From: Spirosoma rigui
GTDB taxonomy: Bacteria > Bacteroidota > Bacteroidia > Cytophagales > Spirosomataceae
Direction: 5' to 3'
DNA: 64,000 bases
Assembly: GCF_002067135.1 (NCBI RefSeq)
Contig: NZ_CP020105.1
Span: 2,170,001-2,234,000 of the forward strand
Shown here: one piece after another, positions 33,437 to 41,058 of the stretch
How positions within the stretch are numbered: the stretch's first letter is position 1
How the letters are laid out: every line of letters begins with the position of its first letter
The notes under the pieces: generated by a model
Database searches by the model: none
Told to the model about the DNA's origin: nothing
Seen by the model: only the letters and a program-made list of their open reading frames with translations
Translations under genes and position numbers: made by a program

Positions 33437-35218
33437 TTAGACTTCTTCGGTCTGGAGTTGTTTTTCGTATAGCTCGCGGTAAGCACCGGTCCCGGCAATG
33501 AGCTTCTCATGGGTGCCCTGCTCCACAATAACCCCGTCGTCAAGCATAATGATATGGTCAGCCAGCTTGGCCGACGATACGCGGTGCGAAATAACGACCG
33601 AGGTACGGTTGGCCATGATCCGGCCCAGGTTGTTGAGAATGATATTCTCCGTATTGGTATCAACCGCCGACAGGCAGTCATCCAGAATCAGAATTTTAGG
33701 GTCGCGGGCAATGGCGCGGGCAATACTCAGCCGTTGCTTCTGGCCCCCCGAAAGGGTCACGCCCCGCTCACCCACGCGCGTATCGAATCCTTCCGGGAAC
33801 TCAATAACGTTCTGGTAGAGATCGGCGTCGCGAACGGCCTGTTCTACGCGTTCCTGCGGCAGGTCGGGCTTCCCGAACCGCACGTTGTTGCTGATGGTTT
33901 CGGAAAACAGGAATACATCCTGCGGTACGTAACCCATTTGTTCCCGAATGGTCGTGAGGTTGTAATCCTTCAGCGGAATGCCGTCGACCAGAATCTCGCC
34001 CGATGTTACGTCGTACATCCGCGTGAGCAGGTTAGCCAGCGTACTCTTGCCCGAGCCGGTAGTGCCGAGGATCGCGACAGTTTCGCCCGCCCGAACGTGC
34101 ATGGAGAAATCCTTGATGGCTTCGATGCCCGAGTCGGGATAAACGAACCGCACGTTTTTAAACTCGATTTCGCCACCAATGGGCCGTTGTAGGTTTTTCT
34201 GCGAAACGATATCCGTTTTGATGTTGAGGAATTCGTTGATACGCTCCTGCGACGCGGCTGCCCGCTGGGTTTGGCTGGTTGTCCAGCCGAGGGCCATAAC
34301 CGGCCAGGTCAGCATGTTCACGTAGAGAATGAACTCGGTGATATTTCCCGGCGACAGTCGACCGGCCAGGATCTCCTGGCCGCCTACGTAAACGACCAAT
34401 ACGTTGCTGAGGCCAACCAGGATAGCAACGATGGGGAAAAACAGGGAATCGACGCGGGTCAGGCTAAGCGATTTGCTCCGGTACTCATCACTTTCCAGCT
34501 CGAATTTTGCTGCCGAATTGCTTTCCTGTACGAAGGATTTTAGCACCCGAATACCCGAAAAGGCTTCCTGTACGTAGGTGGACAAGCGGGATAAACTCCG
34601 CTGAATTTCTTCCGATCGCTGGATAATGATGCTGTTGACAATGTAAATCGCTACCGACAGGATAGGCAACGGCAGCAGCACGTAGAGCGACAGGCGCGCA
34701 TTGATGCTGACCATGTACGTAATCACCAGCGTGAACAGCACAATGAGGTTAAGGCCGTACATGATGCTGGGACCCACATACATCCTGACCTTACTGACGT
34801 CTTCCGAAATCCGGGCCATCAAATCGCCGGTGTTGTGCTGGCGGTAAAAGCTGAGCGGCAGGGTCTGGTAGTGGTTGTAAATTTCATTCTTGAGGTCATA
34901 CTCAATGTGCCTCGACATGACGATGAGTGTCTGGCGAACGAGGAACAGGAAAAAGCCTTTGAGCAGCGCCAGTACCAGCGTCAGTACACCAAACAGCAGC
35001 AGGCTGAAGGCGAAGACATCGTAGAGCGATGCCTGTAATGGTGATTTATCGTAGAGGTAATAGATATCGAGCGTCTCGCGCACGAGGTCGAGCGCGTACC
35101 GAACCAGCTGCGCCGGAAAAATGCCGAAGAGGTTGGATGCCGCCGTAAAAATAGTCCCCCAGATGAGGTACCACTTATACTTAAGGAGGTATTTATTGAG
35201 GTACGAAAGAGCTTTCAC
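33437..35218 (-). CDS. ABC exporter (transmembrane domain fused to ATPase)
   Basis: A 593-residue half-transporter of the MsbA/BmrC-like export class. Six transmembrane helices occupy residues 1-320. The ATPase domain has Walker A LGTTGSGKST (384-393), the ABC signature LSGGQ (489-493), and Walker B ILILDDCLSAVD (509-520) with an H-loop VVISHR. After the Walker B Asp, the catalytic position normally occupied by Glu is Asp514. In heterodimeric exporters the subunit with such a change forms the degenerate site. No partner gene is beside it. Substrate unknown (lipid or drug export is usual). Confidence 0.93.
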   Translation of the reverse strand: MKALSYLNKYLLKYKWYLIWGTIFTAASNLFGIFPAQLVRYALDLVRETLDIYYLYDKSPLQASLYDVFAFSLLLFGVLTLVLALLKGFFLFLVRQTLIVMSRHIEYDLKNEIYNHYQTLPLSFYRQHNTGDLMARISEDVSKVRMYVGPSIMYGLNLIVLFTLVITYMVSINARLSLYVLLPLPILSVAIYIVNSIIIQRSEEIQRSLSRLSTYVQEAFSGIRVLKSFVQESNSAAKFELESDEYRSKSLSLTRVDSLFFPIVAILVGLSNVLVVYVGGQEILAGRLSPGNITEFILYVNMLTWPVMALGWTTSQTQRAAASQERINEFLNIKTDIVSQKNLQRPIGGEIEFKNVRFVYPDSGIEAIKDFSMHVRAGETVAILGTTGSGKSTLANLLTRMYDVTSGEILVDGIPLKDYNLTTIREQMGYVPQDVFLFSETISNNVRFGKPDLPQERVEQAVRDADLYQNVIEFPEGFDTRVGERGVTLSGGQKQRLSIARAIARDPKILILDDCLSAVDTNTENIILNNLGRIMANRTSVVISHRVSSAKLADHIIMLDDGVIVEQGTHEKLIAGTGAYRELYEKQLQTEEV

Positions 35219-35319
35219 AAAGAACCTGACAGCGTTTGATTCGTAACCGTCCCGGCGGTTGAAAAGTTGCAGCCCTCAGGCTATGTGCGGTTCGATTGGG
35301 TATTTAAGGTATTAAGCCG

Positions 35320-35327
35320 TATTTTTG
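35320..35327 (+). promoter_or_regulatory. Candidate nusB promoter
   Basis: TATTTTTG matches TAnnTTTG, with a TTG about 21 bp upstream (GATTGGG). It lies 57 bp before nusB, in the divergent spacer with the ABC exporter gene. Confidence 0.6.
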
Positions 35328-35384
35328 CAGTCCTCTTGGGGAAGTTCTTTTATTTATTGGTAGCATTAGATAGGTTTAGGTGCA

Positions 35385-36554
35385 ATGTTGAACAGGCGAT
35401 TACTCCGAATTAAGGTCATGCAAGCGTTATACGCACTCCGGCAGGCCGAATTTTCCAACCAGCAATTGGCCCTCGACGGCATTTCGGAGCTCTTCCAGCC
35501 TGACCTGAACTCGATGCTGCCTCAGGACAAGCGGCAGCTCGAAGGATTCCGCAAACTGGCCGGACTCCTGTTTGACGAAGCGATCAAAGCCGACCAGCCC
35601 GCTAAGGATGATGATGCACCCACGAAAGTGCTCAAAGCAGCCAACGACGGGTACGTATTTTACCAGAGCCGCGGCAAAAAAGATCGCCAGCATCTCGCCC
35701 AGATGATGATCAAGCAGGTCAACGGCATTTATGACGATTATCTGCGCGTATTAACCCTCCTGGTTGAGCTGGGGCAGGTGGCTCAGGCCGACAGTGAGCG
35801 GGTCTACCGCAACGTCGACGAAGACCCGTTTCCGTTCGAATCCAATCTTAGCGACAACACCATCATTCAGGCACTGGCGGCTCACCAGCCCCTCCAGAAT
35901 GAAGCCCTGCGGCATAATATATCCTGGGTCGATGACCTTGGGTTTGTTCGGAAGGCGCTGCGCGAAGCGCTGAAAACGGATGCTACCTACCGGGCTTACT
36001 GCGAACAGCGGACCCATACCGCCGACGAAGATCAGGCGCTGGCGCAGTACGTACTTCGGACGCTGGTGTTTAAACACGAGGTGATCCGGGACCACCTGGC
36101 CGAAATTGACCTCAGCTGGGCTGAGAACAGCGACGTAGTACGGGGATTAGCCATCAAAACGCTGAAATCCGTGCAAAGCCCGACGGGCCTCAAGCTGGAA
36201 CCCCTGACCGACGACTGGGAAGAAGACGAACGGTTTATGAACACGCTCTTCCAGCAGTCGATCGAGAATGACGCTGACTATGAGCAGCTCCTGGCCGACC
36301 AGTTGCAGAACTGGGACGTTGAGCGGGTGGCTATGCTGGATAAGATTATTCTCAAGCTGGCCGTTTGCGAGTTGCTGAGCTTTCCGAACATACCCGTGAA
36401 AGTGACCATAAATGAATATATCGAGCTGGCAAAAGCCTACAGTACGCCCAAAAGCGGTAAATTTGTCAACGGAATTTTAGACAACCTCTCCGAGAAACTG
36501 CAAAGTTCGGGACGGCTGCGGAAAAGCGGCCGTGGGTTGCTGGACAACAAGTAA
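35385..36554 (+). CDS. nusB: Transcription antitermination protein NusB, extended Bacteroidota form
   Basis: A 389-residue NusB. The classical protein is about 140 residues. Here the N-terminal part (RLLRIKVMQALYA) and the C-terminal part (VERVAMLDKIILKLAVCELL, VKVTINEYIELAKAYS, KFVNGILDNLSEKL) are recognisable and separated by a long helical region of about 200 residues. This extended form is usual in the Bacteroidota. NusB joins NusE and NusA in ribosomal RNA antitermination. It is the first gene of a housekeeping run with ytxH-like, DUF1573, yajC, ybbR-like and coaE genes. Confidence 0.93.
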   Translation: MLNRRLLRIKVMQALYALRQAEFSNQQLALDGISELFQPDLNSMLPQDKRQLEGFRKLAGLLFDEAIKADQPAKDDDAPTKVLKAANDGYVFYQSRGKKDRQHLAQMMIKQVNGIYDDYLRVLTLLVELGQVAQADSERVYRNVDEDPFPFESNLSDNTIIQALAAHQPLQNEALRHNISWVDDLGFVRKALREALKTDATYRAYCEQRTHTADEDQALAQYVLRTLVFKHEVIRDHLAEIDLSWAENSDVVRGLAIKTLKSVQSPTGLKLEPLTDDWEEDERFMNTLFQQSIENDADYEQLLADQLQNWDVERVAMLDKIILKLAVCELLSFPNIPVKVTINEYIELAKAYSTPKSGKFVNGILDNLSEKLQSSGRLRKSGRGLLDNK

Positions 36555-36643
36555 GGTAAACGGTTATGTAGTTTTGTCGTTATAAGGTTGTGGACACAAC
36601 CACCTGACTATATACCCGGGAAACTGTATAACTTTTTTTTACG

Positions 36644-36946
36644 ATGAGCAGAACTGGCCGTGATTTACTCTTTCTTTTAACCGGTGTTATTGCCGGTGCT
36701 ACTATTGGAACGCTATATGCCCCCGACAAGGGCGTTGTAACCCGCGATCGGTTGTCGTTCCGGTTATCAAAATACCGCGAACAGATCGAACAGTTGCTGG
36801 CGCAGATCGCCCACTCGGCGGAACTGCCCGAGAACCTGTCGAAAAACGAAGGCCAGCGCGTAGTCAATGACGCCCGCGAAAAAGCCGAACGGCTGCTGGA
36901 AGATGTTGACCGGTTGATGGCTCAGATCAAAAAGCAGAACACCTAG
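36644..36946 (+). CDS. YtxH-like small membrane protein
   Basis: A 100-residue protein with the YtxH signature: an N-terminal transmembrane segment (LLFLLTGVIAGATIGTLYAP), followed by a positively charged, coiled-coil-like cytoplasmic region (SKYREQIEQLLAQI, EKAERLLEDVDRLM). The family is associated with general stress, with no defined function. It lies between nusB and the DUF1573 gene in the same direction. Confidence 0.85.
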   Translation: MSRTGRDLLFLLTGVIAGATIGTLYAPDKGVVTRDRLSFRLSKYREQIEQLLAQIAHSAELPENLSKNEGQRVVNDAREKAERLLEDVDRLMAQIKKQNT

Positions 36947-37015
36947 CATCGTTGCGTTGGCGAGCGCTCTGCGGAGTATTGCCACGAACCAACCTACCAT
37001 AACTTGATTGCAAAA

Positions 37016-37468
37016 ATGCGGGTTAGAATTTCCCTTCTGGTTGTGACGCTCGTGGGCCTTGGCGTCGGTCAGTTCAGTTGCGACAACCGGCGGCAGGCCG
37101 AAACGTCGAAGGCGGAGGTATCGGAGAAGATGCCCCGGCTCACCTTTGCCGAAAAAGGCATTTACGATTTCGGTACGCTCACCGAGGGCGATACGGTTGA
37201 ACATTCGTTCGCATTTACAAACACCGGTGAGTTTCCACTCATCATTAATAATATCACGGCCTCCTGCGGGTGCACTACGCCCGAGTGGCCCCGCGAGCCC
37301 GTGGCTCCGGGGGCAAAATCAGCCATCCGCGTGCGGTTTAACAGCCGGGGCAAGATGGGTCAGCAAAACAAAACCATTACGGTATTTGCGAACACTGACC
37401 CCTCCATGACCGATCTTCAATTTAAGGCACTGGTCAACCCCAAAGCCGATTCAACCAGGAAATCGTAA
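37016..37468 (+). CDS. DUF1573 domain exported protein
   Basis: A 150-residue exported protein with one DUF1573 domain: YDFGTLTEGDTVEHSFAFTN, then the hallmark ITASCGCTTPEWP and VAPGAKSAIRVRF. The domain is an immunoglobulin-like beta sandwich. The N terminus is hydrophobic and ends in GQFSC, a possible lipobox, so it may be a lipoprotein. The ATG at 37016 is preferred to the TTG four codons earlier. The gene ends 11 bp before yajC, indicating co-transcription. Function unknown; the position beside yajC suggests an envelope role. Confidence 0.9.
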   Translation: MRVRISLLVVTLVGLGVGQFSCDNRRQAETSKAEVSEKMPRLTFAEKGIYDFGTLTEGDTVEHSFAFTNTGEFPLIINNITASCGCTTPEWPREPVAPGAKSAIRVRFNSRGKMGQQNKTITVFANTDPSMTDLQFKALVNPKADSTRKS

Positions 37469-37479
37469 CCAATCACTCT

Positions 37480-37794
37480 ATGTATTCCATTCTGTTACAG
37501 GCGTCGCCCGCCGGCAATACCCCCATGATCTACAACATTCTGTTGTGGGTAGCCATCATTGGTGTGTTTTATTTTTTCATGATCCGGCCGCAACAGAAAA
37601 AGCAGAAAGACCAGAAAAACTTCGTTGAAAACCTCAAAAAGGGTGATAACGTTGTTACCGTGGGTGGCCTGCACGGCCGTATCGTATCGGTCGACAGCAC
37701 GACTGTTACGCTGGAAGTGGACCGGGGCGTGAAGATGACCTTCGAAAAATCGTCGATTGCCCGTGAGGTAGTAGCCGCTACCAAAGCCGAGTAG
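37480..37794 (+). CDS. yajC: Preprotein translocase subunit YajC
   Basis: A 104-residue YajC, the small single-pass partner of the SecDF complex. The transmembrane segment (IYNILLWVAIIGVFYFFMI) is followed by RPQQKKQKDQKNF and the conserved LKKGDNVVTVGGLHGRIV beta domain. It sits in the conserved Bacteroidota order DUF1573 - yajC - ybbR-like - coaE. Length and layout are normal. Confidence 0.95.
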   Translation: MYSILLQASPAGNTPMIYNILLWVAIIGVFYFFMIRPQQKKQKDQKNFVENLKKGDNVVTVGGLHGRIVSVDSTTVTLEVDRGVKMTFEKSSIAREVVAATKAE

Positions 37795-37865
37795 AGACCG
37801 CACCGGCGGACCGGCGACCCTTTACGTCTCAGCCAGCGCAAGCCCCTTCACGTGTACGATCAACA

Positions 37866-37958
37866 AACCGTAAAGGGTTATGCATTATGATTGATGAGCC
37901 GTAAGGGGTAACGTATTACAATTAATGAACCGTAAAGGGTTACACGCTACAAGACCCG
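37866..37958. repeat. Three tandem 31-bp imperfect repeats before ybbR-like gene
   Basis: Units at 37866-37896, 37897-37927 and 37928-37958 each begin with A(A/G)CCGTAA(A/G)GGGT and are similar along their length, ending in TTGATG or TTAATG in the first two. A reverse-oriented copy of the core (CCCTTTACG) lies at about 37818. The array ends three bases before the start codon of the YbbR-like gene, so it may affect its expression or be a small repeat array. Confidence 0.75.
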
Positions 37959-37961
37959 TTC

Positions 37962-38657
37962 ATGACCAACCCGCCACTATCCCGTTCGTTTCTGCCCGCC
38001 AAAGCGCTGCTTTGTCTGGGTGCGGCTGCGCTGTTCTGGTTTCTGAACGCGCTCAACAAAAATGGGTACACGCTGAATGTCGAATACCCGGTGCGGTTCG
38101 TGTATAACGACTCGCTCTTCGTGCCCACGACACCATTGCCCCGTACCGTTACGGTCAATGTATCGAGCGACGGCTGGGGGCTGCTGCGTCACTCGTGGCT
38201 TCCCTTTCGTGTCGACCCCGTCGATTACGTTGTTAAGGACCCCATTCACGCATCGGTTATTAACACCTCTTCACTAGCGGCCAGCCTGGCCGATCAGGTC
38301 AAGAAACTGCACGTCAACTACGTTGTTGCCGACACGCTCGAAATGGGTTTCGACCGCCGAACGACTAAAACGATTCGGCTGCTGCCCGATAGCCTGCACA
38401 TCGATCTGGCGCCCCGCTACATGGTCTCGAGCCTGATCAACATGACGCCCCGCACGATCCAGGTAACGGGCCCCGACCGCCTGATTCGCGGGCTGTCAGA
38501 TACGTTGTTCGTGAAGATTGCCCGCAAACGCATTGCCGATAACTACGATGAAGAAGTCGTGCTGAACGCTTTCCGGCACCCACTTCTCCGGGTTAGTGCC
38601 GACCGTGTTGCTGTAAGTTTTGAAGTAGGCGAGTTACTGTCGGTTCCCACAAAGTAG
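37962..38657 (+). CDS. YbbR-like domain protein
   Basis: A 231-residue protein with one N-terminal transmembrane helix (ALLCLGAAALFWFLNAL) and YbbR-like beta-rich repeats: YPVRFVYNDSLF, LPRTVTVNVSSDGWGL, and the second copy PRTIQVTGPDRLIRGL. The family holds periplasm-facing proteins that often flank cell-wall or nucleotide-cyclase genes. Here it sits between yajC and coaE, the usual Bacteroidota arrangement. The start is 168 bp after yajC, across the 31-bp repeats. Confidence 0.88.
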   Translation: MTNPPLSRSFLPAKALLCLGAAALFWFLNALNKNGYTLNVEYPVRFVYNDSLFVPTTPLPRTVTVNVSSDGWGLLRHSWLPFRVDPVDYVVKDPIHASVINTSSLAASLADQVKKLHVNYVVADTLEMGFDRRTTKTIRLLPDSLHIDLAPRYMVSSLINMTPRTIQVTGPDRLIRGLSDTLFVKIARKRIADNYDEEVVLNAFRHPLLRVSADRVAVSFEVGELLSVPTK

Positions 38658-38679
38658 GACAGCTGGTGAGCTAGCGCGT

Positions 38680-39288
38680 ATGAAAACACCCCTCCAGATT
38701 GGCGTGACGGGCGGTATTGGCTCGGGTAAGAGCGTGGTTTGCCGCGTGTTCGAAACGCTCGGGATTCCGGTCTATTACGCCGACGAACGGGCCAAATGGC
38801 TCACGGAGCATGACCCAATCCTGAAAGCCGATATCGTGCGGGTGCTGGGTGGGCGGGCTTACGATAGCCTGGGTCGATACAACCGGACGTGGGTGGCATC
38901 GCAGGTGTTTGCCGAACCCGCGTTGCTCAACCAGTTGAACGCCGTTATTCATCCCCGCGTTTTTGCCGACACGGCCCGCTGGGTGACTGAGCAGGCCGAC
39001 AAACCCTACGTAATTAAAGAAGCGGCCTTGATGCGGGCCGCCGGCGATGGCAATACTCTTGACCGGGTCATTGTGGTACAGGCTCCCGCTACGGTCCGGA
39101 TCGGGCGAATCCGCCAGCGTGATCCCCACCGGTCGGTACAGGAAATCCAGCACATCATTGACCGGCAGGTGGGTGATGACGAGCGGCTGCAACTGGCCGA
39201 CTACGTACTGCTGAACGACGAAAGCCAGCTGCTGCTGCCCCAGATCGTGCGCCTGCACGAGGAATTTTCTTCCGCACATCCGTTATAA
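38680..39288 (+). CDS. coaE: Dephospho-CoA kinase
   Basis: A 202-residue P-loop kinase that adds the last phosphate in coenzyme A synthesis. Walker A is GVTGGIGSGKSVV near the N terminus; YYADERAKW is the substrate-binding Asp region; VIHPRVF and the lid segment RIRQRDPHRSVQEI are all typical. The gene is 22 bp after the YbbR-like stop and probably in the same operon. No truncation. Confidence 0.96.
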   Translation: MKTPLQIGVTGGIGSGKSVVCRVFETLGIPVYYADERAKWLTEHDPILKADIVRVLGGRAYDSLGRYNRTWVASQVFAEPALLNQLNAVIHPRVFADTARWVTEQADKPYVIKEAALMRAAGDGNTLDRVIVVQAPATVRIGRIRQRDPHRSVQEIQHIIDRQVGDDERLQLADYVLLNDESQLLLPQIVRLHEEFSSAHPL

Positions 39289-39339
39289 ACCAATCTGTTC
39301 GTATTTTGGAAGGTTACTAAGCAGAACAACCTGATCCGA

Positions 39340-41007
39340 ATGAAACGAACAACTACACTTCTTGCTGCTTGCGCGGGTAGTTTCCTGCTAGGTGCGTTCA
39401 TCAACGCTCCCGACGATCCGAAAAAGCCACTGTCAGCCGCTATGGTCGAGGTGGCATCGACCGTTTTTGGGTTAGAATTTACGCCCGCCGAGCGCGACTC
39501 AATGCTCGACAATCTCAATAACGCCCGTACCAACTACGACGCGCTACGCAAGATCGATCTGCCCAATGACGTAGCACCGGCCTTGTATTTCAATCCCCTG
39601 CCGGCGGGATTTACCATGCCCACCGGTCCATCGTCGTTTAAAGCATCGGCGGCCAGTGCCGTCACACTGCCCGCCAACCGCGATGAGCTGGCTTTCTATA
39701 CCGTTGGCCAACTGGGCGCATTGATCCGGACCAAGCAGATCTCATCGCTTGAGCTTACGCAATTCTTTCTGAACCGGCTCAAGACCAATGACCCCAAACT
39801 GCACTGCGTTATCACATTGACCGAAGAACTGGCCCTGAGCCAGGCCAAACGCGCCGATGCGGAACTGAAAGCAGGTAAATACCGCGGGCCGCTGCATGGT
39901 ATTCCCTACGGAGCCAAAGACCTGCTGGCCAAAAAAGGCTATAAAACCACCTGGGGGGCGGCTCCTTACAAAGACCAGACGCTCGACCTCGACGCCACCG
40001 TTGTCCGGAAGCTCGAGGATGCCGGGGCTGTATTGTGCGCCAAAATGACGCTGGGCGCGCTGGCCATGGGCGATGTCTGGTTTGGTGGTATGACGCGCAA
40101 TCCCTGGAATGCCGAAGCCGGGTCCAGCGGGTCGTCGGCCGGATCAGCATCGGGAGTGTCGGCGGGGCTGCTGCCGTTCGCCATCGGCACAGAAACACTG
40201 GGTTCCATCGTGTCGCCGTCGACGGTTTGTGGAACGACCGGCCTGCGCCCAACGTTCGGACGCGTCAGCCGGCACGGGGCAATGGCGTTGAGCTGGAGTA
40301 TGGATAAAATTGGCCCCATCACCCGTTCGGTCGAAGACTGTGCGTTGGTATTTAATGCCATTTACGGGCCCGACGGAAACGACCCAACGGTCATGGCCGC
40401 GCCTTTCCGCTACGCCCCCCTGGCTAGCCTGAAAGGTATTCGGGTGGGCTACGTCAAAAAAGCGTTCGAAAGCAACTACCCTAACCGGGCCAATGACTCG
40501 CTTACCCTCCAGACCCTTCGTAAGCTGGGGGCTGAACTGGTGCCGTTCGACCTCCCGACGAGCGTGCCCGCCGGTCGGATTTCGTTCCTGCTCACGGTCG
40601 AAGCGGCTGCTTCATTCGACGAGTTAACCCGTTCCGGACGTGACGATCTGATGGTTCGGCAGGGTAAAAATGCCTGGCCCAATGCCTTCCGTTCGGCCCG
40701 TTTCGTACCGGCGGTGGAATACATCCAGGCGAACCGCGCCCGTACCAAGCTCATCAATGAAATGGCCGCTCAGCTCAAAAACGCGAAGGTTGATGTATAC
40801 GTGAGCCCTGCTTATGCCGGTGGTAACCTGACCCTGACAAACCTGACCGGCCATCCCTGCGTGGTTTTGCCGAACGGGTTTACGAGCCAAAAACTACCGA
40901 CGAGTATTACATTCATGGGTCAGTTGTTCGAAGAAGGTAAGGTGCTGGCCGTTGCCAAAGCCTACCAGGACGCTACCGACTGGCATAAAAAACACCCAAT
41001 TTTGTAA
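39340..41007 (+). CDS. Exported amidase (amidase signature family)
   Basis: A 555-residue amidase-signature hydrolase. The N terminus is a short positively charged and hydrophobic segment (residues 1-20), with LLAAC near residue 11 that could be a weak lipobox but lies very early, so I call it a signal peptide or anchor. Catalytic residues line up as K193 (GAKDLL), S265 (GSSGSSAGSASG) and S289 (TETLGSIVSPS). In GatA the same segment reads DTGGS-x-R-x-P. The export signal separates it from the cytoplasmic tRNA amidotransferase at 52790, to which it is distantly related. The substrate is unknown. It is 51 bp after coaE, but transcription may be separate. Confidence 0.88.
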   Translation: MKRTTTLLAACAGSFLLGAFINAPDDPKKPLSAAMVEVASTVFGLEFTPAERDSMLDNLNNARTNYDALRKIDLPNDVAPALYFNPLPAGFTMPTGPSSFKASAASAVTLPANRDELAFYTVGQLGALIRTKQISSLELTQFFLNRLKTNDPKLHCVITLTEELALSQAKRADAELKAGKYRGPLHGIPYGAKDLLAKKGYKTTWGAAPYKDQTLDLDATVVRKLEDAGAVLCAKMTLGALAMGDVWFGGMTRNPWNAEAGSSGSSAGSASGVSAGLLPFAIGTETLGSIVSPSTVCGTTGLRPTFGRVSRHGAMALSWSMDKIGPITRSVEDCALVFNAIYGPDGNDPTVMAAPFRYAPLASLKGIRVGYVKKAFESNYPNRANDSLTLQTLRKLGAELVPFDLPTSVPAGRISFLLTVEAAASFDELTRSGRDDLMVRQGKNAWPNAFRSARFVPAVEYIQANRARTKLINEMAAQLKNAKVDVYVSPAYAGGNLTLTNLTGHPCVVLPNGFTSQKLPTSITFMGQLFEEGKVLAVAKAYQDATDWHKKHPIL

Positions 41008-41058
41008 AGATTGGTACACCCGCTTGTACTACCTTCGCAAGTAGCTTTCGTATCTGTT

